Shown here piece by piece: positions 7,084-15,378 of a DNA stretch of 19,553 nt. This DNA comes from Bacteroidia bacterium (GTDB lineage: Bacteria > Bacteroidota > Bacteroidia > Bacteroidales > UBA932). The notes beneath the pieces are model-generated. The model was not told the origin of the DNA and ran no database searches. It saw only the letters and a program-made list of their open reading frames with translations. Within the stretch, counting starts at the first letter, position 1, and each line of letters opens with the position of its first letter. The position numbers and the translations under genes were made by a program. The DNA is taken from positions 1 through 19,553 of the forward strand of contig JAGKTT010000039.1 of assembly GCA_021153285.1 (NCBI GenBank), read 5' to 3'.

Positions 7084-7451
7084 TTATGGCTAAGATTAGA
7101 AATAAAGATCAGTATGAATGGGTTGTATCGCGTGTAGAGGCTCTTCTTCCTTCAGTTGACGAGGATGCACCTGAGAATGATCCATCCAGAATAGAACTCG
7201 AACTTTTGTCAGAATTGGCATCTGAATATTCGGAGGAAAATTATTCTCTGGGAGAGCCATCCTTGAAGGATGTCTTGAGGCTTAAGATGTATGAATCAGG
7301 ACTTACCCAGCGTTCTTTGGCAGAACTGATCGGTGTAAGCCCTTCAAGATTGAGTGATTATATGTCAGGTAAATGCGAGCCTACATTGAAGATTGCTCGC
7401 GAAATATGTCGCAAACTGGATATTGATGCCAGTATTGTCTTAGGTGTTTAA
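7080..7451 (+). CDS. HigA-like antitoxin with XRE-type helix-turn-helix
   Basis: A 123-residue antitoxin partner of the HigB-like toxin. The N-terminal part (to about 60) is acidic, with many Glu and Asp, as expected for a toxin-binding region. The C-terminal part is a Cro/CI-type HTH: LKDVLRLKMYESGLTQRSLA, then ELIGVSPSRLSDYMSGK, then a helix around IAREICRKLDID. Such antitoxins neutralise the toxin and repress the shared promoter (family knowledge). The ATG at 7080 overlaps the toxin's TGA by 4 bases. An alternative start at 7086 (MAKIRNK) cannot be excluded. The last 4 bases overlap the 3' end of the convergent hydrolase gene. Confidence 0.88.
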   Translation: MIMAKIRNKDQYEWVVSRVEALLPSVDEDAPENDPSRIELELLSELASEYSEENYSLGEPSLKDVLRLKMYESGLTQRSLAELIGVSPSRLSDYMSGKCEPTLKIAREICRKLDIDASIVLGV

Positions 7452-8302
7452 TTGCATTCTATCACCAGACCGTCGTAGGCGGGAAGGATTCCTTCCGGAA
7501 GTTCCGAGGCCAGTTCGTTATAGGTCGGAAGCTGATGGGAGAGGTGAGTGAGCCAGGAATGCTTTGCACCTACTTTCAGGGCGACTTCCACCGCTTCCTC
7601 CAAGGAGAAGTGGGAAATATGCTTTCCGTATTTCACGCAATTGATTATAAAATGGTCCAGTCCTTTCAGTTTCCCGAATTCCTCCTGAGGGATGTGATTC
7701 ATATCGGTACAGTATGCTATGTTTCCGAAGCGATATCCCAGAACAGGGAGCTTGTAGTGCATTCCGCGGATAGGAATGATTTCAGCAGATCTTATAGGAT
7801 CGTTTTCTCCTGCCATTGATCTTACATAGCCCTTTCCCGGTTCCCAGGAAAGTACTTCGTATGGCCCTCCGCTGATAATGGTGAAAGGTTCGGAGTCAAT
7901 ATTATGAACGTGCCACTCAGGAGCTCCGGGATATTTCTTTTCTGCAAAAGCATAGGAGTACTCCAGTCTCAGCGAGTCCTCCACATATTTCTCGCAATAG
8001 ATCTCAGAAGCCTTCTTTTCCAGATAATTGAAAGCTCTGATATCATCGAGGCCTCCTGTATGGTCCTTATGATTATGAGTAAGCAGGATGGCATCAAGAT
8101 GGGAGACTTCAGCCCTGAGCATCTGCTGTCTGAAGTCAGGTCCTGCATCTACAAGTATCTGCATATCTTCATATTCCATCAGTACACTGGCTCTCAGACG
8201 CTTGTCACGAGGATCCCTGCTGCGGCACACGTCGCATCCGCAACCTATCATCGGTACCCCTTGAGAGGTTCCGGTGCCAAGAAATGTCAGCCTTGTCTTC
8301 AT
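7448..8302 (-). CDS. PhnP-like metallo-beta-lactamase-fold hydrolase
   Basis: A 284-residue cytosolic metallohydrolase. The start TFLGTGTSQGVPMIGCGCDVC carries the Cys cluster (C21, C23, C26) typical of the PhnP-like branch, whose structural Zn is separate from the active site. The catalytic motif HNHKDH (76-81) follows LLT, and later candidate ligands are in YCTDMNHIP (Asp near 199) and WLTHLSHQ. E. coli PhnP cleaves cyclic ribose phosphodiesters, but no phosphonate genes are present here. I would only predict a phosphodiesterase-like activity, with the substrate unknown. It is the last gene of the tamB operon, and its start overlaps the mtaB stop by one base (TAATG). Confidence 0.88.
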   Translation of the reverse strand: MKTRLTFLGTGTSQGVPMIGCGCDVCRSRDPRDKRLRASVLMEYEDMQILVDAGPDFRQQMLRAEVSHLDAILLTHNHKDHTGGLDDIRAFNYLEKKASEIYCEKYVEDSLRLEYSYAFAEKKYPGAPEWHVHNIDSEPFTIISGGPYEVLSWEPGKGYVRSMAGENDPIRSAEIIPIRGMHYKLPVLGYRFGNIAYCTDMNHIPQEEFGKLKGLDHFIINCVKYGKHISHFSLEEAVEVALKVGAKHSWLTHLSHQLPTYNELASELPEGILPAYDGLVIECN

Positions 8303-9558
8303 TATAAAACCACTTCTACGATTGAACCGATAAGTTCCTGGTCATACGGTCTGGCTACTCTGATGTAATTGCCCGTATAACCTTCCATCATCCCTTTGCG
8401 GTCCGTACTCTCGAAAAGTACCTTCTCCGCAATGCCTTTATTGGAATCTATAAATTCCTGGTGAAGTTTCACGCACAGATCCTCAAGCATCTGCACCCTC
8501 TTTGTCTTCAAGCAGTCCTGCACCTGATCCTTGCGTTCTGCAGCCGGTGTTCCGGCCCTGCGAGAATATGGGAATATATGGATGAACGCAGGTTTTACAA
8601 CATCGCGCAGGAAGGTGTATGTTTCCATAAAGAGTTCCTCAGTCTCACCGGGAAATCCCACGATGACGTCTATTCCGAAAAATACCTTCGGCCCTCCTGG
8701 AATCTCTGTCTTCTCCCTGATATACTGTATCTTGCGGGCGAATGCTGCTGTGTCGTAACGGCGTCCCATCTCCTTGAGGATAGTGTCGCATCCCGACTGC
8801 AGCGGAATATGGTAGTGGGGCAGGAACTTTGTTCCGGAAGTTATCCAGTCGATCATTTCTTCGGTCAGAAGATTCGGCTCAATAGAGGAAATCCTGTATC
8901 TCTCGATGCCCTCTACTTCATTCAGCTTCTGTATAAGTTCGAAGAATGTCTCTCCTGTAGTCTTGCCGAAATCTCCGGTATTGACTCCTGTGAGCACAAT
9001 CTCTTTGATACCCTCGGCTGCAATTGCCTCAGCCTGTGGGATGATGTCTGCGATAGGAATATTACGGCTTTCACCGCGGGCATAAGGGACAGTACAATAA
9101 TGACATTTATAATCACACCCGTCCTGCACTTTCAGGAACGAACGGGTCCTCTCGCCGCTCGAATATGCCGGGAAGAAAGTCGAAATCTCAGTAAGAGCCG
9201 GTTCTTCACCTCTTATCTTTGCTAGAATTGAAGGCACGATCCTGCTCTTTTCAGTCGCGCCGAATACAGCTTCAACTCCCTCGATAGCTTCGATTTCAGC
9301 TTTCTTTAGCTGAGCATAACAACCTGTCACGAAAATAAGTGCATCGGGATTCTGCCGGTGCAGCTTCCTGATTATATTTCTGCTCTTCTTATCCGAATGT
9401 TCAGTCACCGTGCAGGTATTCACAAGGAAGACATCCGCCCCCTTGCTCCACGGCACAGCCTCCAGTCCCTCCTTCACCAGCTCCCTCTCATAACTTGAAG
9501 TCTCTGCGTAATTCAACTTACATCCTAATGTTATAAATCCTATTCTTGTATTACTCAT
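8302..9558 (-). CDS. mtaB: tRNA t6A37 methylthiotransferase MtaB
   Basis: Radical-SAM enzyme that converts t6A at position 37 of ANN-decoding tRNAs to ms2t6A. It has 418 residues and the three-domain layout of the family. The N-terminal UPF0004 domain has cluster cysteines C13 (in TLGCKLN), C49 (NTCTV) and C80 (TGCYAQ). The radical-SAM core has CDYKCHYC (C148, C152, C155). A C-terminal TRAM-like part covers about 360-418. The GCKLN motif and overall length favour MtaB over MiaB or RimO. It lies in the tamB-rsmI-like-folB operon, 39 bases after folB. Its substrate is made by TsaD, encoded divergently at the head of this region. Confidence 0.94.
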   Translation of the reverse strand: MSNTRIGFITLGCKLNYAETSSYERELVKEGLEAVPWSKGADVFLVNTCTVTEHSDKKSRNIIRKLHRQNPDALIFVTGCYAQLKKAEIEAIEGVEAVFGATEKSRIVPSILAKIRGEEPALTEISTFFPAYSSGERTRSFLKVQDGCDYKCHYCTVPYARGESRNIPIADIIPQAEAIAAEGIKEIVLTGVNTGDFGKTTGETFFELIQKLNEVEGIERYRISSIEPNLLTEEMIDWITSGTKFLPHYHIPLQSGCDTILKEMGRRYDTAAFARKIQYIREKTEIPGGPKVFFGIDVIVGFPGETEELFMETYTFLRDVVKPAFIHIFPYSRRAGTPAAERKDQVQDCLKTKRVQMLEDLCVKLHQEFIDSNKGIAEKVLFESTDRKGMMEGYTGNYIRVARPYDQELIGSIVEVVL

Positions 9559-9597
9559 AATTTGATTTTCGTGATATGGAGTATAAAGCTACCGACA

Positions 9598-9963
9598 CTA
9601 CCTTTTATGGTACAATGTCACTCGTGACCATTGGGCGACACCATCTACCGGAGGTCTCTTCTTGGAGACTCTTACTGAAAATTTCACCAGTTGAGGAAAG
9701 TTTCCTTCTATCGCCTTCACGATCCTTCCTGCCACATTTTCCAGAAGTTCCGATGGAATCGACATTTCCTCCGCAACGATTTCATATATCTCACCGTAAT
9801 TCAGCGTGTCATTCAGATTGTCACTTTCAGCTGCTGCCGAAAGATCCAGCTCCCCCCTGAAGTCCACGGTGAATACATTTCCTCTTACCTTCTCCTGCTC
9901 AAGGCATCCGTGATATGCCTTGAATTCCATTCCTTCCAGTTCTATAATTCCAATATTTTCCAT
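9598..9963 (-). CDS. folB: Dihydroneopterin aldolase (folate biosynthesis)
   Basis: Cytosolic enzyme cleaving 7,8-dihydroneopterin to 6-hydroxymethyl-dihydropterin and glycolaldehyde. It has 121 residues, the usual length. Active-site residues fall where the family has them: Glu22 after the YHGC segment, Tyr56 in DTLNYGEIY, Glu75 in SELLENVA, and Lys101 in VSKKRPP. No other folate gene is in the window, so it appears to be a passenger in the tamB operon. Its start is one base from the stop of the upstream rsmI-like gene. Confidence 0.95.
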   Translation of the reverse strand: MENIGIIELEGMEFKAYHGCLEQEKVRGNVFTVDFRGELDLSAAAESDNLNDTLNYGEIYEIVAEEMSIPSELLENVAGRIVKAIEGNFPQLVKFSVRVSKKRPPVDGVAQWSRVTLYHKR

Positions 9964-9964
9964 A

Positions 9965-10672
9965 TTATGCCAATATCAAAAATACACAAGGTCTTTTTCC
10001 TATCACAAGACCCTCTTTCTTCCATTCACTTACCTTTTTAGTCTTGATGTATGCATCCGGCATAGTGATGTTTGCCGCAACGCAGATTCTTGTCGAGGCG
10101 TTGCACACAGAAAGCATATCATTGAAAAGAGAATCGTTTCTGTAAGGAGTCTCGATGATGATCTGGGTCTGCTTCAGCTGTCCGGACACCTTCTCCAATG
10201 TGCGAAGCTTGCTTTTTCTTTCTTCGGTCTTGGCTGGAATATATCCGCAGAAAGCAAACGACTGACCGTTGAGGCCTGATGCCATAAGTGCGAGCATAAG
10301 TGACGATGGACCTACAGCAGGAATCACCTCGATCCCGTGCCTGTGTGCCAGGGCTACAAGCTGTGCGCCGGGATCTGCCACGGCGGGAAGACCTGCCTCT
10401 GAAATCAAAGCCACATCATTGCCTTCTTCGAAAAGTTTCAGATATCCCTCGATTGTCGCCTGATCGGTATGCTCGTTCAATTCGAAGAACTGGAGCTCTC
10501 CGATTCTTCCTTTTAGACCTGCCTTGGAAAGGTATCTTCTCGCAGTACGTACCTCTTCTACCACAAATGTCCTGAAGCCTTCAAGAGATTTCAGAACAGG
10601 TGCAGGAATGACCTCTGCAGGATCATTTTCTCCCAATGGTGATGGGATCAGGTATAATTTTCCCAAATTCAT
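9965..10672 (-). CDS. RsmI-like SAM-dependent (tetrapyrrole-methylase fold) methyltransferase, short form
   Basis: A 235-residue member of the tetrapyrrole methylase superfamily. RsmI 2'-O-methylates C1402 of 16S rRNA. Seen: LYLIPSPLGENDP (7-18, where RsmI has TPIGNL.D), ISEAGLPAVADPG (90-102), and GPSSLMLALMASGLNGQSFAF (121-141, the SAM/substrate loop). It lacks about 50 residues compared with E. coli RsmI, and the TPIGNL motif has drifted. It is therefore probably the shorter Bacteroidota paralogue and its target is not certain. I withhold the symbol for that reason. It is co-transcribed, with 1-base gaps on both sides. Confidence 0.85.
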   Translation of the reverse strand: MNLGKLYLIPSPLGENDPAEVIPAPVLKSLEGFRTFVVEEVRTARRYLSKAGLKGRIGELQFFELNEHTDQATIEGYLKLFEEGNDVALISEAGLPAVADPGAQLVALAHRHGIEVIPAVGPSSLMLALMASGLNGQSFAFCGYIPAKTEERKSKLRTLEKVSGQLKQTQIIIETPYRNDSLFNDMLSVCNASTRICVAANITMPDAYIKTKKVSEWKKEGLVIGKRPCVFLILA

Positions 10673-10673
10673 T

Positions 10674-13600
10674 TTATTTTTCTTTTTCCGTTATGCTGAA
10701 TTCTGTCCTTTCTCCCGACAGGGACTCCTGGATCTCAGCCGTTCTTGCTTCCTGTCTCTTCTTTCTGCCGGAGAATATATTCCTGAACAGCTGCCTGAAG
10801 CTGTTGAACTCCGTCTGGAGGGTGATACCTCCTCCGTTACGCTGTGAATTGTCCAGGAAGTTGGAATATTGGTCGGCGGAATGTGAGAACAGATTCAGAC
10901 GGATGGTTCCCGGTCTGTTCAGCTTTATTTCAATGTCCAGATCACCCACAACATCATTCTGTACACCGCCTCCTTCATACTGTTTGTTGCCTATGGTACC
11001 GTTGACCACCACTCTGTTATTGAACAGTTGAGTCGAAACCGCCACGTCGAAGATATCTGTTCCTTGATCGGTCGGCTGATATTTCAGTCCCAGGTCAAGA
11101 GGAATGTCAAGCTTGTGAAGAATATTGCTGAGCTGATTGGCCATTGCTTCTGTCACGTTCGAATATAACATAGAAGAGTTATTCACGATTCCGGACTGTT
11201 CATCAGGCAGGAAACTGTTGGAAAGCAGGAGGGAAAGGAACTGCTTCTGCACCTTATCTTCTGTGCTGAGGGCACTTTCCACGCGTGACTTTATCATAGG
11301 ATTCAGGTCTGGTACTTCGATGAAGAATTCCAGACGAGGATTGCTCAGTTTCTCGGTGATCTTGATTCCGCACTCTACAGCTCTTCTGGTACCTACAGAT
11401 GATTCGTCAGCCAGAAGGGATGAAAGGGAAGTCTTCGTGTTATAAACCGCATCGATATTAAGCGTACTCTGCATTATATCGCCGTTGAAGATTATTGAAC
11501 TGCCGTCCTGGATGTTGAATTCCCTTATCACCAGACCGAGAGCTGAGAAATTGTATTTTCCGGAAGTGAGTGTATAGTCGCCATAAATATTGAATAAGTC
11601 TTCTCCGGCTTCCAGTTCGATCACTCCGTTACCCTGTCCGCTTAGTACATTGCCTGTCGAACGGTCCACTTCCACAAAAGCCTCAACATTAGGGGACGCC
11701 TCCACCTTCAGCTTCACTCTGAAGTCACCTTTACGCTCTTCCTTGTCTTCAAGTCTTGCCAGCATCGCTTCGTACGGGTCAATGTATATGTTTCTGATAG
11801 GCTCAATGAATTTCAGAAGATTCGCGGTCCTTCCTTCCGTTGCCGCTCCGCTCATAGGAATATGAAGCTGGCCTGTCCTGGATGTTACTGCGTCAGCTGT
11901 CAGAAGTAATGAATGTACAGGCCCTGTTATCGAGACATTGCCGGTAGCAAACAGATTTCCATAGAAACTTTCATTCATTCCTTCAGCAAGGTTTATTGCC
12001 TCGATATCCTGTACCTTTATCTGTGTGCCGAAATATACGCCCTCAGGTCGGTCCCACCTTATGTTTCCTCCGACTGTACCTGTGCCGTTGAGTCGGTCCC
12101 TGATGGAGATATTGTCAAAGTATACTCCTGTGTCATCAAGATGGAATGCACCGTCTGCATAGTATGGGACGTTAGTATAGGCGACCCTCAGGAGCACATC
12201 ATCGAGTCTTGTGCCTTCGCTGGTGATCTCAAGCATATTCATCGGTCCTTCCGCCAATATGTCTCCTGATATATAACCCTCCATTTCGCTGAACACATCC
12301 GTCAGGAAAGGCTGGGCATATTTGATGTTGAGGCTGTCAAGCCTTGCTGATGCGTCCAATATCCCTGCCTTCGGAGTGAATTTCGCCAATACATCAATAT
12401 TGTTCTTTCCATTGTATTCATTCTTAAGCGAAAGGTCAAACCTCTGGAAATCATCGTTCCAGAAACTTCCTGCATTGACGGTTCCCAACGGTTCTCCCGC
12501 AATGAAGGTCGAGTCACAGACAATATCAGCCAGCAGTCCTTTCTCCCGCATAGGAGAAATCAGTCTGATGTCACCTGTGGCTGTGCCGCTGATGGAAATA
12601 TCCTCTCCGATTATCGGTGCAAGCGCTCCTATCCTGAATCTGTACATACCAAAAGTAAGAGTGTCACGGGATTCCTGGGATGTACTTCCATAGGCGTAGA
12701 TCCTCTGGTCGCCACTGACTGCTTCAAGAGAATCTATGCGGATGTCTTTTCCGGATATTCTGCCTGATGACGGCAAGATGTTCCACTGTCTGTCATTGAA
12801 GAACAATGTCGAAGGCAATAATGAAATGTCAGCCTGCAGTTCATCATCTTTCCTGAGAAGTCCTCCCTTGATGACCAACTCTCCACGGTTTTCCATATCG
12901 CCGTGGTTGTCATATGAACAGCTTAAGCCGATGTGGTTCGAGTCTGCCAGAAATTTAAGATGACTGTCGTTGAACGCAAAGCCTGCAAGGCTGGCTTTTG
13001 CTGAGGTTATGTCTGCGGTGAATCTTCCGCCGTCATTGCTGAAGATGGCGGAAATATTCTGAAGATTATTTGTCTTCAGCGCAAGCCTCTGTGAATTCAA
13101 CGATGCATCTACCTGACCGTCACGGTCGATTCTTACATTCAGAGATGTACCCTTGTTTATATATGCTCCCGGCAGTAAGAAAGACAGAATTTTCCAGGTG
13201 TCATACGTGTAGAGGTCCAGGTTATAGCTGTTGCCGGCCCATTCTGCCGGTCCTGACAGGAAGAGAGCCGGAAGTTCTTTTCCTGCTGTCAGTGCTATCA
13301 GATCTTTGGCAAACTGCGTTATGGGGGCTGTACCGGTGAAGCTACCGTCTGCAAATTGAGACCGGAACCTCATCTTGTAGATGTCGTCACTGCTATGTGA
13401 GGTGAGATTTATGTTGCCGATGTTTGTCGTGCTGTCGCGGTTAGTGAAAATAAGGTCAGCGATGTCGATGTCTCCCAATAGGTTACCGTTTCCTCTCTTT
13501 GTGAAATTGGCATTCGTGCTGAAGCGGATTTTAGAGCGTCCTCTCTTGTCGATGTTCAGGGCGTTGAGATCAGCGTCAGACACATTTGCGTAGAACTGAT

Positions 13601-15230
13601 AGCGGGCATTCTGAGTCTTGGATGACAGGGCGAATCCTCCCTGGAACCAGGCGTTCAGATTCGGGTCGCTTGCCACGATTGTTCCATTGAACATTTTCTC
13701 GGACAAAGATCCTGTCGCCATAAGTCCGGTATAGTCATAGTCATTGAAATGCAATCTGTCTACGAAAAGGGAATCAATCCTGAAGCTGGCCGGCTTGCCC
13801 AATACTGCCTGCATTCCGGTTCTAAGGGAAACGGGACCTATCAATTCGTTTCCGATAATCTTTCCGATATTCAGATTTTCTGTCTCTGCCGTTCCCTTTA
13901 TTGTTATGGCCTGAGCCGGGTCCACGATATTTCCTATGTTTATGTCTGCATTAAGCCGACCTGACAGGGAAATGATTCCTGCCTTGATGTCAAGGTCGTT
14001 GAGCTTTCCTTTACTCTGCGCATCAGTCATAAATATGATTCCCTTCGCAAAGCGGCTGAAATCAATGCCTTCGTCCTGCGTCCAATGACTGAGGAACAGG
14101 CTGAGTCCTTCGGTAGTGAAGTTCAGGCCTTTGACCTTGGCATCTATCTTTGTGTCCTCTATTTCTGGGAGTCCTTTCATATTTCCGCTGATGGATCCGG
14201 AGAAACCGCCGTCTGCGGAAGAAAATCTGATGTTTTCAATATGGAAGTCGTCGACATATCCTGAGACCTTTCCCGCAAGAGCTACTTTGAGCCCATTATC
14301 CTCAAGTGCTGGAGCAAAGTAGCCTAATGTCTTGAAATCCAACTTACTGTCTGCGATTTCTGCGTCTATCTTCACCCGGCTGATGAAGTCGGAGAATGCC
14401 AGTACATTATCGTAGCTCATTATATAGAAAGGCAGACTTAATTCAGACCAAGGATCGTTGATTTCCAGATTCTCTACAATGGTCTTGCCTCGTCCAACCC
14501 TCGCGGACCCGCTCATAAACTCCATCCTGTAGCCGCTCTTTTCCCTGAACGAAAGCTTCTCGGCTATTCCTGACATTATTCCTCCCTTGAACTGCAGTTC
14601 CTTGGCTGTGAGGTTTATATCCTTGACGTCCAGATCATCCCAGTTTATTCCACCCATATATGGGACTTTCTCGGTCTTGAAATTCTTCATAGAGAATCTC
14701 ATATTCCTCAGTTCCACATCCTTGATATGGAAGATTTCCTTTTCGCTCTGTTGAGGATTTTCCGGTTCCTTGAGTCTGAAAATTCTGGAGAGATTGTCTG
14801 TGTCATTATCTCCCATCTCTATAGCGTCCGGCTCGTCTTCCAGCACGAGATTGAACTCTCCGTTTTCCACTGCGGCACTTTGCAGGTGGATGCCCTCGTA
14901 ATTCAGAAGGCCCTCCAGACTGAACTTTGCTGTGATATACTCGGCACGGAAGAATGTGTCTACCCTTGCCTTGGTCGGATCCAATGCGTCATAGACCGGA
15001 TTTCTGTCGATTATGAGGACATTCTTAAGCAGTAATGTGCGGAACGGAAGCAGATGAATCTTTTCGAAACTGATGTCTCCGTCAATCTTTTCTGCGATGG
15101 CGCTTACGGCCTTACGGGCAATGAAGGTCTGGACCTGCGGCGCCTGTAAAGTCAGTGCCGCGGCAAAAAGGAATACTGAGATCGAAACGATCGTCAGCCA
15201 GAATATTTTTAGTCCCTTTTTAATAGTCAA
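10674..15230 (-). CDS. tamB: TamB-like translocation/assembly module protein (DUF490, AsmA/bridge-like family)
   Basis: A 1518-residue inner-membrane-anchored periplasmic protein that probably bridges to the outer membrane. TamB-type proteins are linked to outer-membrane protein assembly and to anterograde phospholipid transport. A single N-terminal membrane segment (about 9-28) is followed by repetitive beta-rich sequence with alternating hydrophobic residues and many GxI/LxGxL pieces, the long beta-taco groove. The conserved C-terminal DUF490 end is recognisable: NRVVVNGTIGNKQYEGGG, then the VVGDLDIEIKLNRPGTIRL segment. No TamA/Omp85 gene is visible. It heads an operon continuing into the rsmI-like gene, folB, mtaB and the hydrolase, and is divergent from tsaD. 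Confidence 0.92.
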   Translation of the reverse strand: MTIKKGLKIFWLTIVSISVFLFAAALTLQAPQVQTFIARKAVSAIAEKIDGDISFEKIHLLPFRTLLLKNVLIIDRNPVYDALDPTKARVDTFFRAEYITAKFSLEGLLNYEGIHLQSAAVENGEFNLVLEDEPDAIEMGDNDTDNLSRIFRLKEPENPQQSEKEIFHIKDVELRNMRFSMKNFKTEKVPYMGGINWDDLDVKDINLTAKELQFKGGIMSGIAEKLSFREKSGYRMEFMSGSARVGRGKTIVENLEINDPWSELSLPFYIMSYDNVLAFSDFISRVKIDAEIADSKLDFKTLGYFAPALEDNGLKVALAGKVSGYVDDFHIENIRFSSADGGFSGSISGNMKGLPEIEDTKIDAKVKGLNFTTEGLSLFLSHWTQDEGIDFSRFAKGIIFMTDAQSKGKLNDLDIKAGIISLSGRLNADINIGNIVDPAQAITIKGTAETENLNIGKIIGNELIGPVSLRTGMQAVLGKPASFRIDSLFVDRLHFNDYDYTGLMATGSLSEKMFNGTIVASDPNLNAWFQGGFALSSKTQNARYQFYANVSDADLNALNIDKRGRSKIRFSTNANFTKRGNGNLLGDIDIADLIFTNRDSTTNIGNINLTSHSSDDIYKMRFRSQFADGSFTGTAPITQFAKDLIALTAGKELPALFLSGPAEWAGNSYNLDLYTYDTWKILSFLLPGAYINKGTSLNVRIDRDGQVDASLNSQRLALKTNNLQNISAIFSNDGGRFTADITSAKASLAGFAFNDSHLKFLADSNHIGLSCSYDNHGDMENRGELVIKGGLLRKDDELQADISLLPSTLFFNDRQWNILPSSGRISGKDIRIDSLEAVSGDQRIYAYGSTSQESRDTLTFGMYRFRIGALAPIIGEDISISGTATGDIRLISPMREKGLLADIVCDSTFIAGEPLGTVNAGSFWNDDFQRFDLSLKNEYNGKNNIDVLAKFTPKAGILDASARLDSLNIKYAQPFLTDVFSEMEGYISGDILAEGPMNMLEITSEGTRLDDVLLRVAYTNVPYYADGAFHLDDTGVYFDNISIRDRLNGTGTVGGNIRWDRPEGVYFGTQIKVQDIEAINLAEGMNESFYGNLFATGNVSITGPVHSLLLTADAVTSRTGQLHIPMSGAATEGRTANLLKFIEPIRNIYIDPYEAMLARLEDKEERKGDFRVKLKVEASPNVEAFVEVDRSTGNVLSGQGNGVIELEAGEDLFNIYGDYTLTSGKYNFSALGLVIREFNIQDGSSIIFNGDIMQSTLNIDAVYNTKTSLSSLLADESSVGTRRAVECGIKITEKLSNPRLEFFIEVPDLNPMIKSRVESALSTEDKVQKQFLSLLLSNSFLPDEQSGIVNNSSMLYSNVTEAMANQLSNILHKLDIPLDLGLKYQPTDQGTDIFDVAVSTQLFNNRVVVNGTIGNKQYEGGGVQNDVVGDLDIEIKLNRPGTIRLNLFSHSADQYSNFLDNSQRNGGGITLQTEFNSFRQLFRNIFSGRKKRQEARTAEIQESLSGERTEFSITEKEK

Positions 15231-15253
15231 TATATTTTATATGGTCCAACTTG

Positions 15254-15261
15254 CAAATTTA
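15254..15261 (-). promoter_or_regulatory. tamB operon promoter -7 box
   Basis: On the minus strand TAAATTTG matches TAnnTTTG. The predicted start near 15247 leaves only about 17 bases to the tamB ATG at 15230. No clear TTTG is found at the usual -33 distance. Confidence 0.5.
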
Positions 15262-15284
15262 ATAAAAATATCGGAGAAAATCCG

Positions 15285-15292
15285 TATTTTTG
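15285..15292 (+). promoter_or_regulatory. tsaD promoter -7 box
   Basis: TATTTTTG matches TAnnTTTG. The predicted start near 15298 gives a leader of about 80 bases to the preferred ATG at 15379. It lies only 23 bases from the tamB box on the other strand, so the two promoters probably compete or are coordinated. The -33 element is weak. Confidence 0.5.
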
Positions 15293-15378
15293 TCCTTTGA
15301 AATACAGCATAACACGTGCCTGACCTGAACTTGTCTTTTGACCGGATCAGGCGTGCTGGAGAAAGAAAATATAACTAT

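Noticed and set aside
7482..7496. Inverted repeat GGAAGG-ATT-CCTTCC as a terminator for the antitoxin gene
   Set aside because: Lies inside the hydrolase coding sequence and is not followed by a T-run on either strand. A 3-base loop and no U-tract make it weak.
8461..9225. 254-codon open frame on the plus strand
   Set aside because: Lies wholly antisense to mtaB, which has full family motifs. The translated sequence resembles no family I recognise.
15316..15378. 21-residue N-terminal extension of TsaD
   Set aside because: The added residues do not fit the family, whose members begin at the ILGIESSCDDTS segment. The ATG at 15379 is preferred.
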